Source of the DNA: Candidatus Zixiibacteriota bacterium | GTDB lineage: Bacteria; Zixibacteria; MSB-5A5; GN15; JACZUZ01 | Direction of reading: 5' to 3' | Assembly: GCA_024280835.1 (NCBI GenBank) | Contig: JAJRPJ010000010.1 | Coordinates: 372,001-436,000 of the forward strand | Length of the DNA: 64,000 bases | Shown here: positions 1-8,363 of the stretch, one piece after another | How the letters are laid out: each line of letters starts with the position of its first letter | Position numbering within the stretch: the stretch's first letter is position 1 | Notes under the pieces: generated by a model | Told to the model about the DNA's origin: nothing | Databases searched by the model: none | Seen by the model: the letters and a program-made list of their open reading frames with translations, nothing else | Program-made: the position numbers and the translations under genes

Positions 1-14
1 ATATTGAGAATTCC

Positions 15-1286
15 ATGAATATTGAACTACATAGATTAGATATTCCGCGTCGATTGGTTAACGGAATTCGACGTAGGGTCAATAGCGCCAAAATTGAAAG
101 CGCTTTCCGCGCTCGTAGTCATAGAGCCGATGTGGCGATTCCAGAGTCTTCTCGCGCGGAGGTAATCGTTATTGGCGCCGGAATCTCTGGTTTGGCAACG
201 GCTTATCTATTGCGTCAAGGTGGTCATCGGGTTACAGTCCTAGAAGCTGGAGCGCAAATTGGTGGTCGCGCTGATTCTGTCCGCAGTCCATTCCGCTCTG
301 GGCTTTGCGCAGATGCTGGTGGGTTTCGTTTTGCCGCTGATCACTATCGAGTTCGTGAATACCTCAATGAGTTCAACCTGCCCTATACCAATTTCTACAA
401 CACTCAAGGCGACATGTTGGTTTACTTGGGGGGCGCATTATTTCGCCGAAAGTTTGGAGAGCGAGTGCGGCCTAGCTGGATTCCTCGGGTTCTGACAAAC
501 GAAGAGAGTTGGATGTTTGATCAAGAAAATGAAATTGAAATGTTTCGAGTTAGCGGCGGTGTGGATACTTTTGCCAAAGCGTTTGCATCGCACATCTCAG
601 ATAGTATTTCATTACATTCCGAAGTTCGCAAAATTACACAGACATCGTCGGGCGCTTTGGTTGAATATGTTTCCGACGGAGAGATCAAGACTCAATTCGC
701 GGACTATGTTGTCTCGGCGATTCCGTATAGTGTTTTGAAAGATATGACCTTCGCGCCGACTTTGAAAAGTGACAAAGCTGAGATGATTTCTGGACTTGAG
801 TATCGGCCAGGACTTTTGGTGTATTTTGAGATACCGACTGAATACTGGCAGACTCAAGGATTGAGTGGCTTCGCTGTGACAGACACTGTTGGCGAGCTTT
901 GGAGTCCTGGGTTAGATTTTACTCGCGATACGGCAATCACTATTTCGTATACCAAGGATGAAGATGCGCAAGAGTTGATGGCTTTGCCACAAGAGGAACG
1001 CATCGCGACAATCGCTAAGCGAATTGAGGAGTTCTTGCCTGACTTCCGTGAGTTTATACAGTGTAGTGTCTCACTGTGTTGGGATGAAGATCGATTGATT
1101 CGCGGTTCGCGCTCGATGGCACAGTTTCTCAGTCAAGACCAAATGGCATTGATTCGTCGCACAGAAGGCAAAATACATTTCGCTGGAGAGCATACAGCGT
1201 CACTTCGCTTGGGCTGGATGGAAGGCGCGCTGGAGTCAGCAGAGCGAGTTGCTTCCGAAATAAATGCCATTTGTACAAGCGGATAA
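15..1286 (+). CDS. FAD-dependent amine oxidase / protoporphyrinogen oxidase-like flavoprotein
   Basis: Cytosolic flavoprotein of the flavin amine oxidase superfamily (monoamine oxidase, phytoene desaturase and related). Seen: a dinucleotide-binding beta-alpha-beta fold with GAGISG at residues 54-59 and the acidic ribose-binding E at about 77 (VTVLEAG), followed by GGRADS; near the C-terminus IHFAGEHT (about 387-394) is the second FAD-contacting motif of this family. Length (423 aa) is normal. About 45 residues precede the Rossmann fold, longer than usual, and the window starts only 14 bases upstream, so the true start could differ. It converges on the minus-strand PHP/PaaK/HisC-like operon. 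Substrate cannot be read from the sequence. Confidence 0.85.
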   Translation: MNIELHRLDIPRRLVNGIRRRVNSAKIESAFRARSHRADVAIPESSRAEVIVIGAGISGLATAYLLRQGGHRVTVLEAGAQIGGRADSVRSPFRSGLCADAGGFRFAADHYRVREYLNEFNLPYTNFYNTQGDMLVYLGGALFRRKFGERVRPSWIPRVLTNEESWMFDQENEIEMFRVSGGVDTFAKAFASHISDSISLHSEVRKITQTSSGALVEYVSDGEIKTQFADYVVSAIPYSVLKDMTFAPTLKSDKAEMISGLEYRPGLLVYFEIPTEYWQTQGLSGFAVTDTVGELWSPGLDFTRDTAITISYTKDEDAQELMALPQEERIATIAKRIEEFLPDFREFIQCSVSLCWDEDRLIRGSRSMAQFLSQDQMALIRRTEGKIHFAGEHTASLRLGWMEGALESAERVASEINAICTSG

Positions 1287-1330
1287 TCCTTTTTCGCTTC
1301 TGTTCCTACCCAAAAACAACTACTTACTCA

Positions 1331-2593
1331 TCAAGCTTGTTTCATCGAGAGCGCTTTTTCGGGACTGCGCCTGAGTGTTACTTTGATTCCGTTTCTGATT
1401 TTGACTTCCACTGAAGTATCAATTTTTGATTTTTGATAATACTCGGCGGGCATTTCTCGGAATGCTTGCGCGACTCTTTCGGTTCTGATGTTGTCTCCGA
1501 TAGTGATACGGATGAACCCCGCCAATTGTGGCATGGCGCTACGGTTACGGACATAGATGTCGCGGCTGTTTAGAAACTCAATTACGGTCTCTGGTTGACT
1601 GACATTGAGCATAATGAAATTAGCTGGAGTAGTGACGACATCGACACCCATAGCGCCGAGTGTTTGTGAGAGCTTGTCCATATTGTCTCTGACTGTTTGG
1701 ACGTATTTCTTGATATTATCAATGTCCTTCAGCGCAGCGATTGCGCCAACTTGCGCAGGCGCCGACAGGTTTTTGCCCACACGTATGAGATTCAATGAAG
1801 CGATATTGCGTGGATCGGTCAGTACATAGCCACAGCGCAAAGACGCCAAGCCGAAGGCTTTCGAGAAACTTCGAGAAACCAAAAGATTGGGATATTCAAG
1901 AGTGAGCGCTGAATGAGTAAAACCACAAAACTCAAAGTAGGCTTCGTCGGCGATTACCAAGGCTTCTGGCGCCGCTCCTAGAACGCTTCGCATGTCTTGC
2001 TCAGAGAAAATAGTTCCAGTTGGGTTGTTGGGTGTGACGATGTAGATAATTTTTGTTTTTTTAGTAATGGCCGTGATGAGACCTGCGGCGTCTGCTTCAA
2101 ATGGCGAAGGCCCAAGGTGAGTGACAACGTCTGCGCCACAGCTTTCAGCATAAATACGAAAATTATCATAAGTCGGTCCTGCCATGAGGACTTCATCGCC
2201 AGAGTTTAGAAATGTTCTGCATGTGTATTCAAGCGCTGCGTCCGAGCCTGGGAAGGTTTGGATATAATCTTTGGGGATGTCAGTGTATTTCACTAGTTCA
2301 TGGATTAGTTCATAACTGTTGACATCAGGATACCATTGCATCGAGCCGTCACTAAGTGAGGCGATGACCGCGTCAGTGACTGCTTGCGAGGCTTTTTGTG
2401 TTGACTCGTTCCAGTCAAGCTTTGAGGCGACACTGGGGTCATCCAAAAAGAGGGCTTGTTGATTTACTGTGGCATAAGGCTTGAGCCGCGATATGGCGTC
2501 ACTAGGCGCAGGAGCGCTAGCGAGTCGTGAGTTAGATTTGACTTTGCCGTTTAGACGATTGACTGTGACAGTTGCAGTTTTGTTAGCGCTCAT
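1331..2593 (-). CDS. Class I/II PLP aminotransferase, histidinol-phosphate aminotransferase-like
   Basis: Fold-type I PLP enzyme of the HisC-like branch. Seen: NNPTG at 189-193, DEAY at 216-219 (Asp contacts the PLP ring nitrogen), SRSFSKAFGLASLRCGY with Schiff-base Lys245, and a C-terminal VRNRSAMPQLAGFIRITIG segment typical of HisC-like enzymes. The first ~35 residues and last ~25 extend beyond the family core. Its start overlaps the end of the adenylate-forming gene by 11 bp, so it is the last gene of a three-gene operon. No other his genes are nearby; similar enzymes act on phosphonate, threonine-phosphate or natural-product intermediates, so the substrate is unknown. Histidine synthesis is possible but not supported by context. 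Confidence 0.85.
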   Translation of the reverse strand: MSANKTATVTVNRLNGKVKSNSRLASAPAPSDAISRLKPYATVNQQALFLDDPSVASKLDWNESTQKASQAVTDAVIASLSDGSMQWYPDVNSYELIHELVKYTDIPKDYIQTFPGSDAALEYTCRTFLNSGDEVLMAGPTYDNFRIYAESCGADVVTHLGPSPFEADAAGLITAITKKTKIIYIVTPNNPTGTIFSEQDMRSVLGAAPEALVIADEAYFEFCGFTHSALTLEYPNLLVSRSFSKAFGLASLRCGYVLTDPRNIASLNLIRVGKNLSAPAQVGAIAALKDIDNIKKYVQTVRDNMDKLSQTLGAMGVDVVTTPANFIMLNVSQPETVIEFLNSRDIYVRNRSAMPQLAGFIRITIGDNIRTERVAQAFREMPAEYYQKSKIDTSVEVKIRNGIKVTLRRSPEKALSMKQA

Positions 2594-3983
2594 TGGTTAC
2601 ACCTGTATCTATTTTTGTTATGGATGTCGTTGAATCTTCGGTTGATTGTGTCTGTGATGATTCACTCAGGCCGATTAGTGAGAGCACAGGACGGCGTTTG
2701 CCGACTGAGTTCATGAGGAACTCGCCAGTGCGTTTTAGTTCGATTTTCATTCCTGCGCCAAGGCGTTCATGGAGTTCCTTCTTGAGTGACTCGCTGTCTG
2801 CGGCGCTGAGTTCATCGGCGACATAACGCAGTTCGACACGCTCAGTTTCATGCTGTATTAGCTGGAAACGTTTGACAGAGTCGTACTCGCGAAATAGTGA
2901 GTAGAAATTCACGGATGGCACAGCTATACCACCGATTGCGGTGAGCAAGTCGTCCTTGCGTCCACGGATTTGTTTGATAAGCGGTAATGTGCGGCCACAT
3001 GAGCAAGTTGTTTTGCCGTTTTCATGAACAACTGCAATGTCACCTGTTTCATAGCGTACCAGTGGCATGCAGTGATTGCGAAGGTTGGTGCCAACAATCA
3101 TACGTTCATTGTCATTGAGGTATGGGCGCTTTTCAAGTTCCCAGAGACCGTATTCGGAGTTCAGGTGCATGCCTTGATGTGCTCCGCATTCGTTGGCAGA
3201 GACAACTTGCTCGGCGAGGCCGTACCAGTCAAAGACACGTGCGTCGAAAACTTTTTCGAGCTTGACACGTTGGGCGTCGGTGAGAGTTTCGCTGGCAGTA
3301 AAGAAACCTTTGAGGCGAGGGAACTTGGCTCCCATGCGTTCGGCGGTATCTGCCAAGATTTCCAGAGAAGACGGATACCCGCGCAAATAATGTGGTGACC
3401 ATTTGAGCATGTCACGGACATACATTTCGGTGTTTTCATCATCCATATGATAGGCGCTATAAAATCGAAAATTGCGCAGTGGGTCGTCCTTGATCAATGG
3501 CTGTCCGTCTGTGGGGATGTAGCTACGGACTGTGGCGACATTGTCGCGGAACTGATAGCCTGACCATTTCCAGTGACGCCAGACAGCGGCTTTTTCCATC
3601 GCCATTTGGGTATAGGCGATATGTTCGACGAATGGTTCACCAGTTGAACCAGAGGTGCGCTCGATGATATGCGGGATGTTCTTGCGTTCATTGCGCAAGT
3701 CCGTGCCCAGTGTGCGGGCATGCGGTTTGGTCATCAGTGGTAGTTGTGAAAAATCTGATAGTTTGCGTAGGTCGGTTTTGGGATCAAAATCTAGTGATTT
3801 GAATAGGCGACGATAATAGGGGACGTTGGCCGCAGATTCAGTCAGCAGGTTGCGCAACATTTCCAGTTGGTAGCGCTCCATCTCTTCGGCGCTCCAGTAT
3901 TGGCTTTTTTCTAATAGTCGTAATTGCAAAACACGGCCACGTGTGGTTTGCTTGAGGTCAAAAATGCGGCGACTAATATCCAT
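2583..3983 (-). CDS. PaaK/CapK-family adenylate-forming enzyme (phenylacetate-CoA ligase-like)
   Basis: Member of the ANL adenylate-forming superfamily closest to PaaK/CapK/coenzyme F390 synthetase proteins. Seen: phosphate-binding loop SGSTGEP at 111-117, a DWYGLAEQ motif mid-protein, YETGDIA for ribose binding, then CSCGRTLPLI and a RGRKDDLL hinge leading to a small C-terminal domain. Length 466 aa is usual. It would activate a carboxylate as an acyl-adenylate, possibly for transfer to CoA or an amine. Its ATG overlaps the stop of the PHP gene in a TAATG arrangement (1 bp), implying translational coupling. CapK-like members sit in polysaccharide and natural-product loci; the substrate here is not recognisable. 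Confidence 0.85.
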   Translation of the reverse strand: MDISRRIFDLKQTTRGRVLQLRLLEKSQYWSAEEMERYQLEMLRNLLTESAANVPYYRRLFKSLDFDPKTDLRKLSDFSQLPLMTKPHARTLGTDLRNERKNIPHIIERTSGSTGEPFVEHIAYTQMAMEKAAVWRHWKWSGYQFRDNVATVRSYIPTDGQPLIKDDPLRNFRFYSAYHMDDENTEMYVRDMLKWSPHYLRGYPSSLEILADTAERMGAKFPRLKGFFTASETLTDAQRVKLEKVFDARVFDWYGLAEQVVSANECGAHQGMHLNSEYGLWELEKRPYLNDNERMIVGTNLRNHCMPLVRYETGDIAVVHENGKTTCSCGRTLPLIKQIRGRKDDLLTAIGGIAVPSVNFYSLFREYDSVKRFQLIQHETERVELRYVADELSAADSESLKKELHERLGAGMKIELKRTGEFLMNSVGKRRPVLSLIGLSESSQTQSTEDSTTSITKIDTGVTNER

Positions 3984-4861
3984 TAGAGAACTTTCTCTTT
4001 TGATTTACGATTACTTTGGAGAGACTTCAATTCATTGTTGACTTTGACAGCTCCTGTTGAACGCATATAGACCGAGCGCATTCTATGCCAAACGCCAGTT
4101 GGGATTAACGATTTGGAGAGTTCTAGCGTTTTGCGTGCGCCTTCAATTACTGAGAGAGTCAATGTTTCGGCGGAGCCTAGTTCCTGAATTGTCTCGCGAA
4201 TAATTTCTCGTTGATTGTTGAGCAATGCGATCTTGAGTTCATCGTCGGTCATTGTGGTCGCATCAGCGTTGGCGACAGTCAGTCGCAGACGAGCGCGTCC
4301 GACTTCATAGGGCTGGTGCGCATCAGAGCCCGCTGTGTGTATTTTATGGGCGTACTTTGTTTTGAATTGTTCTGTTTTGTTTCTGTCAGAATCAGAGCAT
4401 TTGGCGTTTAGACCTTCGATTAGATCGACGGCTTCAATTATTTGAGCGACTTCGTCAGAAGTGTAGAGGTTTTTGATCTCTTGATTGTAGATCAAGCCTG
4501 TGTCACTGCGGTAGGGGTGCGGCAATGAACAAATGCCACCGCGATCATGTATTTCATCGATGACATCGAGAATGTCTTTTGAGATGATTGGCTCAGTGAT
4601 GAAATAGCCTAGCAAATGTGTGCCGAGTTTGGTTGTGACTTCGACACCTGGAATTACACGTACTTTTGACTCAATTGATTGAGCCTCAAGATAGGCGGTG
4701 ACCAGATCGTGATCAGTCACAGCGATAACATCCAGCTCCTTGGTTTCCGCCCAGCGGAGAACTTCGGCTACTGGCGATTCGCAATCGAATGAATGATTGG
4801 TGTGTAGGTGTAGATCGCAGTCTATCGTTGACTTCTTCAATTGCCTTTGCCTCCCTGGCAT
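3983..4861 (-). CDS. PHP-domain metal-dependent phosphoesterase
   Basis: PHP-family hydrolase (polymerase and histidinol phosphatase fold) expected to bind two or three metal ions and cleave phosphoester bonds in the cytosol. Seen: CDLHLHTNHS with the HxH pair at 18/20, VTDHD at 48-52, PGVEV, SLPHPYR and GSDAH, i.e. all metal-ligand motifs in order. A C-terminal region of about 70 residues after the PHP core is basic and helical. It is the first gene of the three-gene minus-strand operon and is coupled by TAATG to the adenylate-forming enzyme. A PHP phosphatase next to a HisC-like aminotransferase resembles histidinol-phosphate chemistry, but short stand-alone PHP proteins have many substrates. 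Confidence 0.85.
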   Translation of the reverse strand: MPGRQRQLKKSTIDCDLHLHTNHSFDCESPVAEVLRWAETKELDVIAVTDHDLVTAYLEAQSIESKVRVIPGVEVTTKLGTHLLGYFITEPIISKDILDVIDEIHDRGGICSLPHPYRSDTGLIYNQEIKNLYTSDEVAQIIEAVDLIEGLNAKCSDSDRNKTEQFKTKYAHKIHTAGSDAHQPYEVGRARLRLTVANADATTMTDDELKIALLNNQREIIRETIQELGSAETLTLSVIEGARKTLELSKSLIPTGVWHRMRSVYMRSTGAVKVNNELKSLQSNRKSKEKVL

Positions 4862-5263
4862 TTCGGCGTGATTGACAGCTATGGAAATACAAGAAGTGTT
4901 ACCACAAAATGTGTTGCCATAGAATCAAGGCGAAGTGGCCATTGGCGGCTTCGCCCATTGAACGCAAGCGAGACATTGCAAATCTAGCGCCAAGGTTGGG
5001 GCGTTTGCGTGCAGGCGTAACGCTATGTCTTATATGACGTTACCTGTCCGTGTGCGCGAAGACTTGGCGCTAGAGAGAGGCAGATGGCAAAATATTCCAC
5101 CGTGGCGGAAGAAATTGACCGAAACAAGGTTTTCAAGGTTATTGTTGAAGTGTACAATGTCTGTGCGGCATTTGAAGTGATTCTATGATATGGTACATAT
5201 TAAGTCATCGCCAATATTGAGTCACGAACAACCAGAATATTATTAGATACAGGAGTTTAAGGA
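4862..5263. other. 402-bp divergent intergenic region with structured element
   Basis: Lies between the minus-strand PHP operon and the plus-strand UPF0173 gene. It contains no credible open frame. A self-complementary stretch fills 4914-5090 (listed separately). A TTGACA at 4872-4877 lies about 36 nt before position 4908, so it could be the -35 box for an RNA starting just ahead of the element, though the matching -10 is poor. Near the right end TTGAAG (5172-5177) and TACATA (5194-5199), 16 nt apart, may be the promoter of the UPF0173 gene, whose SD (AGGAG) is at 5251-5255. Confidence 0.5.
4914..5090. ncRNA. Candidate structured RNA, 177 nt, closed by terminal stem
   Basis: Nested complementarity seen directly: TTGCCAT (4914-4920) pairs perfectly with ATGGCAA (5084-5090); GGCGAAG (4929-4935) with CTTCGCC (4949-4955); TCTAGCGCCAAG (4983-4994) with CTTGGCGCTAGA (5063-5074), a perfect 12-bp arm; inside it TTTGCGTGC (5004-5012) with GTGCGCGAA (5052-5060) allowing G-U pairs; and GTAACG (5017-5022) with CGTTAC (5038-5043). 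The result is a closing stem, a side hairpin and one long broken hairpin. Overall size and shape recall 6S RNA, but I do not recognise conserved 6S, SRP, tmRNA or RNase P sequence. No U-tract follows. Strand is undecided. Confidence 0.4.
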
Positions 5264-5947
5264 ATGGAAGCGACATTTTTGGGACATTCTGCTGTGCGTT
5301 TGAGTGATGGCCAAACGACTATTTTGATAGATCCGTTTTTGACAGGGAATCCGCAGGCCACGCTCAAGCCTGAAGAAGTTGACGCCGACTACATTGTCCT
5401 AACTCATGGGCATGGTGATCATGTTGGTGACACCGTGGCTATCGCCTTGCGTACGAAAGCTATTTGTGTGGCGACTTATGAATTGGCCTTGTGGTTGCAG
5501 AGTCAGGGATGTGAAGTACATCCGATGGGGATAGGTGGGGCTTCTGATTTTCCATTTGGCTCAGTTCGTTACACTATCGCGCATCACAGCTCGGGGGCTG
5601 GTGAGCTAGGTGATCGTTATGTTGGTAACCCTGCTGGAGTGATTATTGATCTTGGCGCCAAATTGATTCATCACGCCGGTGATACTGCTCTGACCTATGA
5701 TATGAAACTTATTGCCGAACGGTTTGAGATTGATCTGGCATTTTTGCCGATTGGTAGTAATTTTACAATGGACATTGATGATGCGGTTACGGCCACAGGT
5801 TTTATTCAGCCGAAGCGTGTTGTGCCAGTGCATTACAATACATGGCCACCGATTGCCGCTGACCCAGAAGAGTTCGCCGAGAAAGTTCGGGCGCGAACAA
5901 AGGCTGAGCCAGTTGTTTTGGCTCCAATGGAATCAATTAAGATATAG
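5264..5947 (+). CDS. UPF0173 family metal-dependent hydrolase (metallo-beta-lactamase fold)
   Basis: Small cytosolic metallo-beta-lactamase-fold hydrolase of the UPF0173/YtkL type. Seen: an N-terminal MEATFLGHSAVRL strand typical of the family, LIDPFLTGNP, the metal motif HGHGDH at 48-53, HHSSGAG, a DTALTYD segment holding the later Asp ligand and a final PVHYNTWP. Length of 227 aa is exactly the usual. SD AGGAG at 5251-5255 with 8 nt spacing supports this start. The physiological substrate of the family is not established. It may have its own promoter (TTGAAG/TACATA, 5172-5199). Confidence 0.92.
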   Translation: MEATFLGHSAVRLSDGQTTILIDPFLTGNPQATLKPEEVDADYIVLTHGHGDHVGDTVAIALRTKAICVATYELALWLQSQGCEVHPMGIGGASDFPFGSVRYTIAHHSSGAGELGDRYVGNPAGVIIDLGAKLIHHAGDTALTYDMKLIAERFEIDLAFLPIGSNFTMDIDDAVTATGFIQPKRVVPVHYNTWPPIAADPEEFAEKVRARTKAEPVVLAPMESIKI

Positions 5948-6015
5948 TTTTCAAAAGAGCTAACTTAGCAAAAGAGACAATTTAGTAATAAATAAACATT
6001 GAAATTTGTGAGTGC

Positions 6016-8256
6016 ATGTTGAATATGAAACTTAAGAAACCGCTTCTCTGGATTGTTGGCTCATTGGTGTCGGTAGGTGTGTTAGGTGCAATTGCAGTGG
6101 CGCTTTTCTTTCCAGCGGAAAAATTGCGCTTGATGATAGAGGAACGAGCGACTGCTGAATTGCAGCGCCCAGTGAGTATTGGATCGGTGGGAGTTTCTTT
6201 TTGGGGTGGGCTGGGCGCCTCCGTTGCGGATATACAAGTTGGAGACACTACAGACAGTATTGATAAGCAAAGCGTTGATGATGGCCTCTATGCTAGTGTC
6301 GAGTCGGTTGATATCAAAGTGCAATTCTGGCCATTGTTCAGTGGGCAGTATGTCATAGATAGACTGATAGTGAATCAGCCTCTGATCCGAATTAGTAATC
6401 AGGGAGAGGGTAATAGCCATTCGCAGAGCGTTGATGGAAGTTCGGTTAAGAGTGTTACTAAGGCCGATGTGACAGGCGCTAAGCTGGCGTTGGGTGGTTT
6501 GAGTTTTGGAAACTTGGAGATTCGTGATGGGTCTATTGAGCGCTTTGAGGCTGCTTCTGGTTCGAGAGTTACAATCAGTGGTTTTGATTTCAAAGGGAAT
6601 CTTTCTGGATTGAATGATTCTAGCCAATCTGGGATGTATCAAAGTGTTGGAACTATGAGTTTTGATTCAATCGCATTTGGCTCTGAGAATGACATGATGT
6701 CGGTTGTACTACCCAGCATCGCGATGGCCTATGACATTATATACAACTCTGTGGAAGAGCGCCTGTCGCTCAAAGAAGGCCAAATAACATTTGTAGGCGC
6801 AGGTGGCTCCGAAGGTAGTTTGAATGTTAAAGGTGAGTTTCCTTTCTCAGATGAGCAGTGGAATTCAGGGCTATTGAGTGTCAGCGGGAAGGCGCCATTT
6901 GCATTATTGGCCAGCGTCATGCCGAACGCTGGCAAATCGGATTACTCGGGAGAGGTTGAGCTTGACTTGACTATCAAAGGAGCGCTGTGGGCTTTCGAGA
7001 CAGCAAAGGTCGAGGGACGGTTGGCAATTATTGATGGGGGGATGGCGGTCGAGCAGTCGGAAGCTGTGGCAGCGGCTACCGAACGGCTCGAAAAGCTGAA
7101 CGCTGAGTTTTTGATTTATCCGAGTCGGATTGAAATCAAGACTTTGGCTTTCGAGTTTAGCGAGTCGGACCTAGAGCTTTCTGGAGTAATCACTAATCCG
7201 TTTCCATATATGCTACCCGTTTCTCAATGGGTCAGAGATCAATCGACTGGTCCGTATTTGCAATTTGAAGCGCTGTCAAAGCGACTCAATATTGATCGTC
7301 TTTTCCCTGAAGCGACCCCTGGCGGTTCATCTGGTCGAGGCGCTGGCGATTCTACGGATGAGGCTGTGGTAATAGAACAGGCGTTGCCGCCGATTTTTCT
7401 GCCAGAGATGAAGGGCAGTGGTACAGTTAAGATTGATACGCTGATTTATACTGAGATCGAGTTTAGTAGCGTGCAACTAGATGTGCGCATTGAGCGTCGC
7501 AGAATATTTTGCGAGAATGCACGTGGGTTAGTTTTCGAGGGAGAATTCGACGGCAAGGCTTTGATTGATTTAACTGACTTGCAAAAACCGCATTATTCGG
7601 GGAGTTATTCGGCTCACAATCTCAATATGCAAAAATTCGTGGGTCGCTTTGCGCCTTGGGATGGCGCTGGAATTTTAAGTGGAGAGATGTCCGCTAGTGG
7701 TTCCTATGCCGCCAGTGGTTGGCAAAAGGAAGAGTTCATATCGGGTCTGACAATGGACATCCTTTCTAACGCCGATAGTTTGCAATTCACCAGCGAGGTT
7801 CTCTCTCAATCGTTGGTCTCGTCAATTAAGCGTCTTTCGGGTAAAGAGTTGGCCAACGACAAATACAAGACGCTGGATTTGCGATCTTTTACCAGTAGCT
7901 TGCGATTCGTCAACGGAAAACTTCAGGTGGACACTTTGCGAGGATTTAGTTCTGAAATTGGACAATGGAATCTACAGGGGACGATTGATCTTGATGGTGT
8001 GCTGTCGCTCTCTGGGATTCTGGTTCCAACCAAGTCAACCATTCGCGTTTTGACCCCCAAGAATAATGCCTTAGCTGGAGCTTTGGCAGGGTTTCTAAGC
8101 TCAATGCCTGAGGGGTCGGTTAGAGTACCGTTTACAGTTTCTGGCACTATCGCCAAGCCCGTTCCAGCATTCAATATTGATGCGATCAACAAAGCTCTCG
8201 CTAAAACCCTCAAAGAGCAGGGCGCCAATTTCCTGAAAGGACTCTTTGGGAATTGA
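6016..8256 (+). CDS. AsmA-like envelope protein
   Basis: Large AsmA/TamB-type repeating beta-groove protein anchored by one N-terminal membrane segment (about residues 9-30, LLWIVGSLVSVGVLGAIAVALFF) with the bulk in the periplasm. Seen: an AsmA-like N-terminal domain (LRLMIEERATAELQRPVSIGSVGVSFWGG), amphipathic strand-rich middle, and a C-terminal AsmA_2-type domain (SLRFVNGKLQVDTLRGFSSEIGQWNLQGTIDLDGVLSLSGIL followed by PVPAFNIDAI) shown here as two parts. Members are thought to aid outer-membrane lipid transport or assembly. 746 aa is within the family range. The gene stands alone; its SD is not obvious. Confidence 0.8.
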   Translation: MLNMKLKKPLLWIVGSLVSVGVLGAIAVALFFPAEKLRLMIEERATAELQRPVSIGSVGVSFWGGLGASVADIQVGDTTDSIDKQSVDDGLYASVESVDIKVQFWPLFSGQYVIDRLIVNQPLIRISNQGEGNSHSQSVDGSSVKSVTKADVTGAKLALGGLSFGNLEIRDGSIERFEAASGSRVTISGFDFKGNLSGLNDSSQSGMYQSVGTMSFDSIAFGSENDMMSVVLPSIAMAYDIIYNSVEERLSLKEGQITFVGAGGSEGSLNVKGEFPFSDEQWNSGLLSVSGKAPFALLASVMPNAGKSDYSGEVELDLTIKGALWAFETAKVEGRLAIIDGGMAVEQSEAVAAATERLEKLNAEFLIYPSRIEIKTLAFEFSESDLELSGVITNPFPYMLPVSQWVRDQSTGPYLQFEALSKRLNIDRLFPEATPGGSSGRGAGDSTDEAVVIEQALPPIFLPEMKGSGTVKIDTLIYTEIEFSSVQLDVRIERRRIFCENARGLVFEGEFDGKALIDLTDLQKPHYSGSYSAHNLNMQKFVGRFAPWDGAGILSGEMSASGSYAASGWQKEEFISGLTMDILSNADSLQFTSEVLSQSLVSSIKRLSGKELANDKYKTLDLRSFTSSLRFVNGKLQVDTLRGFSSEIGQWNLQGTIDLDGVLSLSGILVPTKSTIRVLTPKNNALAGALAGFLSSMPEGSVRVPFTVSGTIAKPVPAFNIDAINKALAKTLKEQGANFLKGLFGN

Positions 8257-8363
8257 TAGTAACGATAGTTTGAGCCAGTCTTGTTAATCCTACTTCTGAA
8301 ATAGCCGATAAACTATAACAAGCTCTAGCTTGGCTGAAGGCTTGGCACAGAGCGCAATTTGGT

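Noticed and set aside
3024-3398. 124-aa open frame antisense to the PaaK-like gene
   Set aside because: Shadow of a well-supported gene on the other strand; no SD and no recognisable domain.
4914-5090. SRP RNA, tmRNA or RNase P as identity for the structured element
   Set aside because: The conserved core sequences of these RNAs were looked for and not found; size fits only 6S-like RNAs, which also lack a sequence match.
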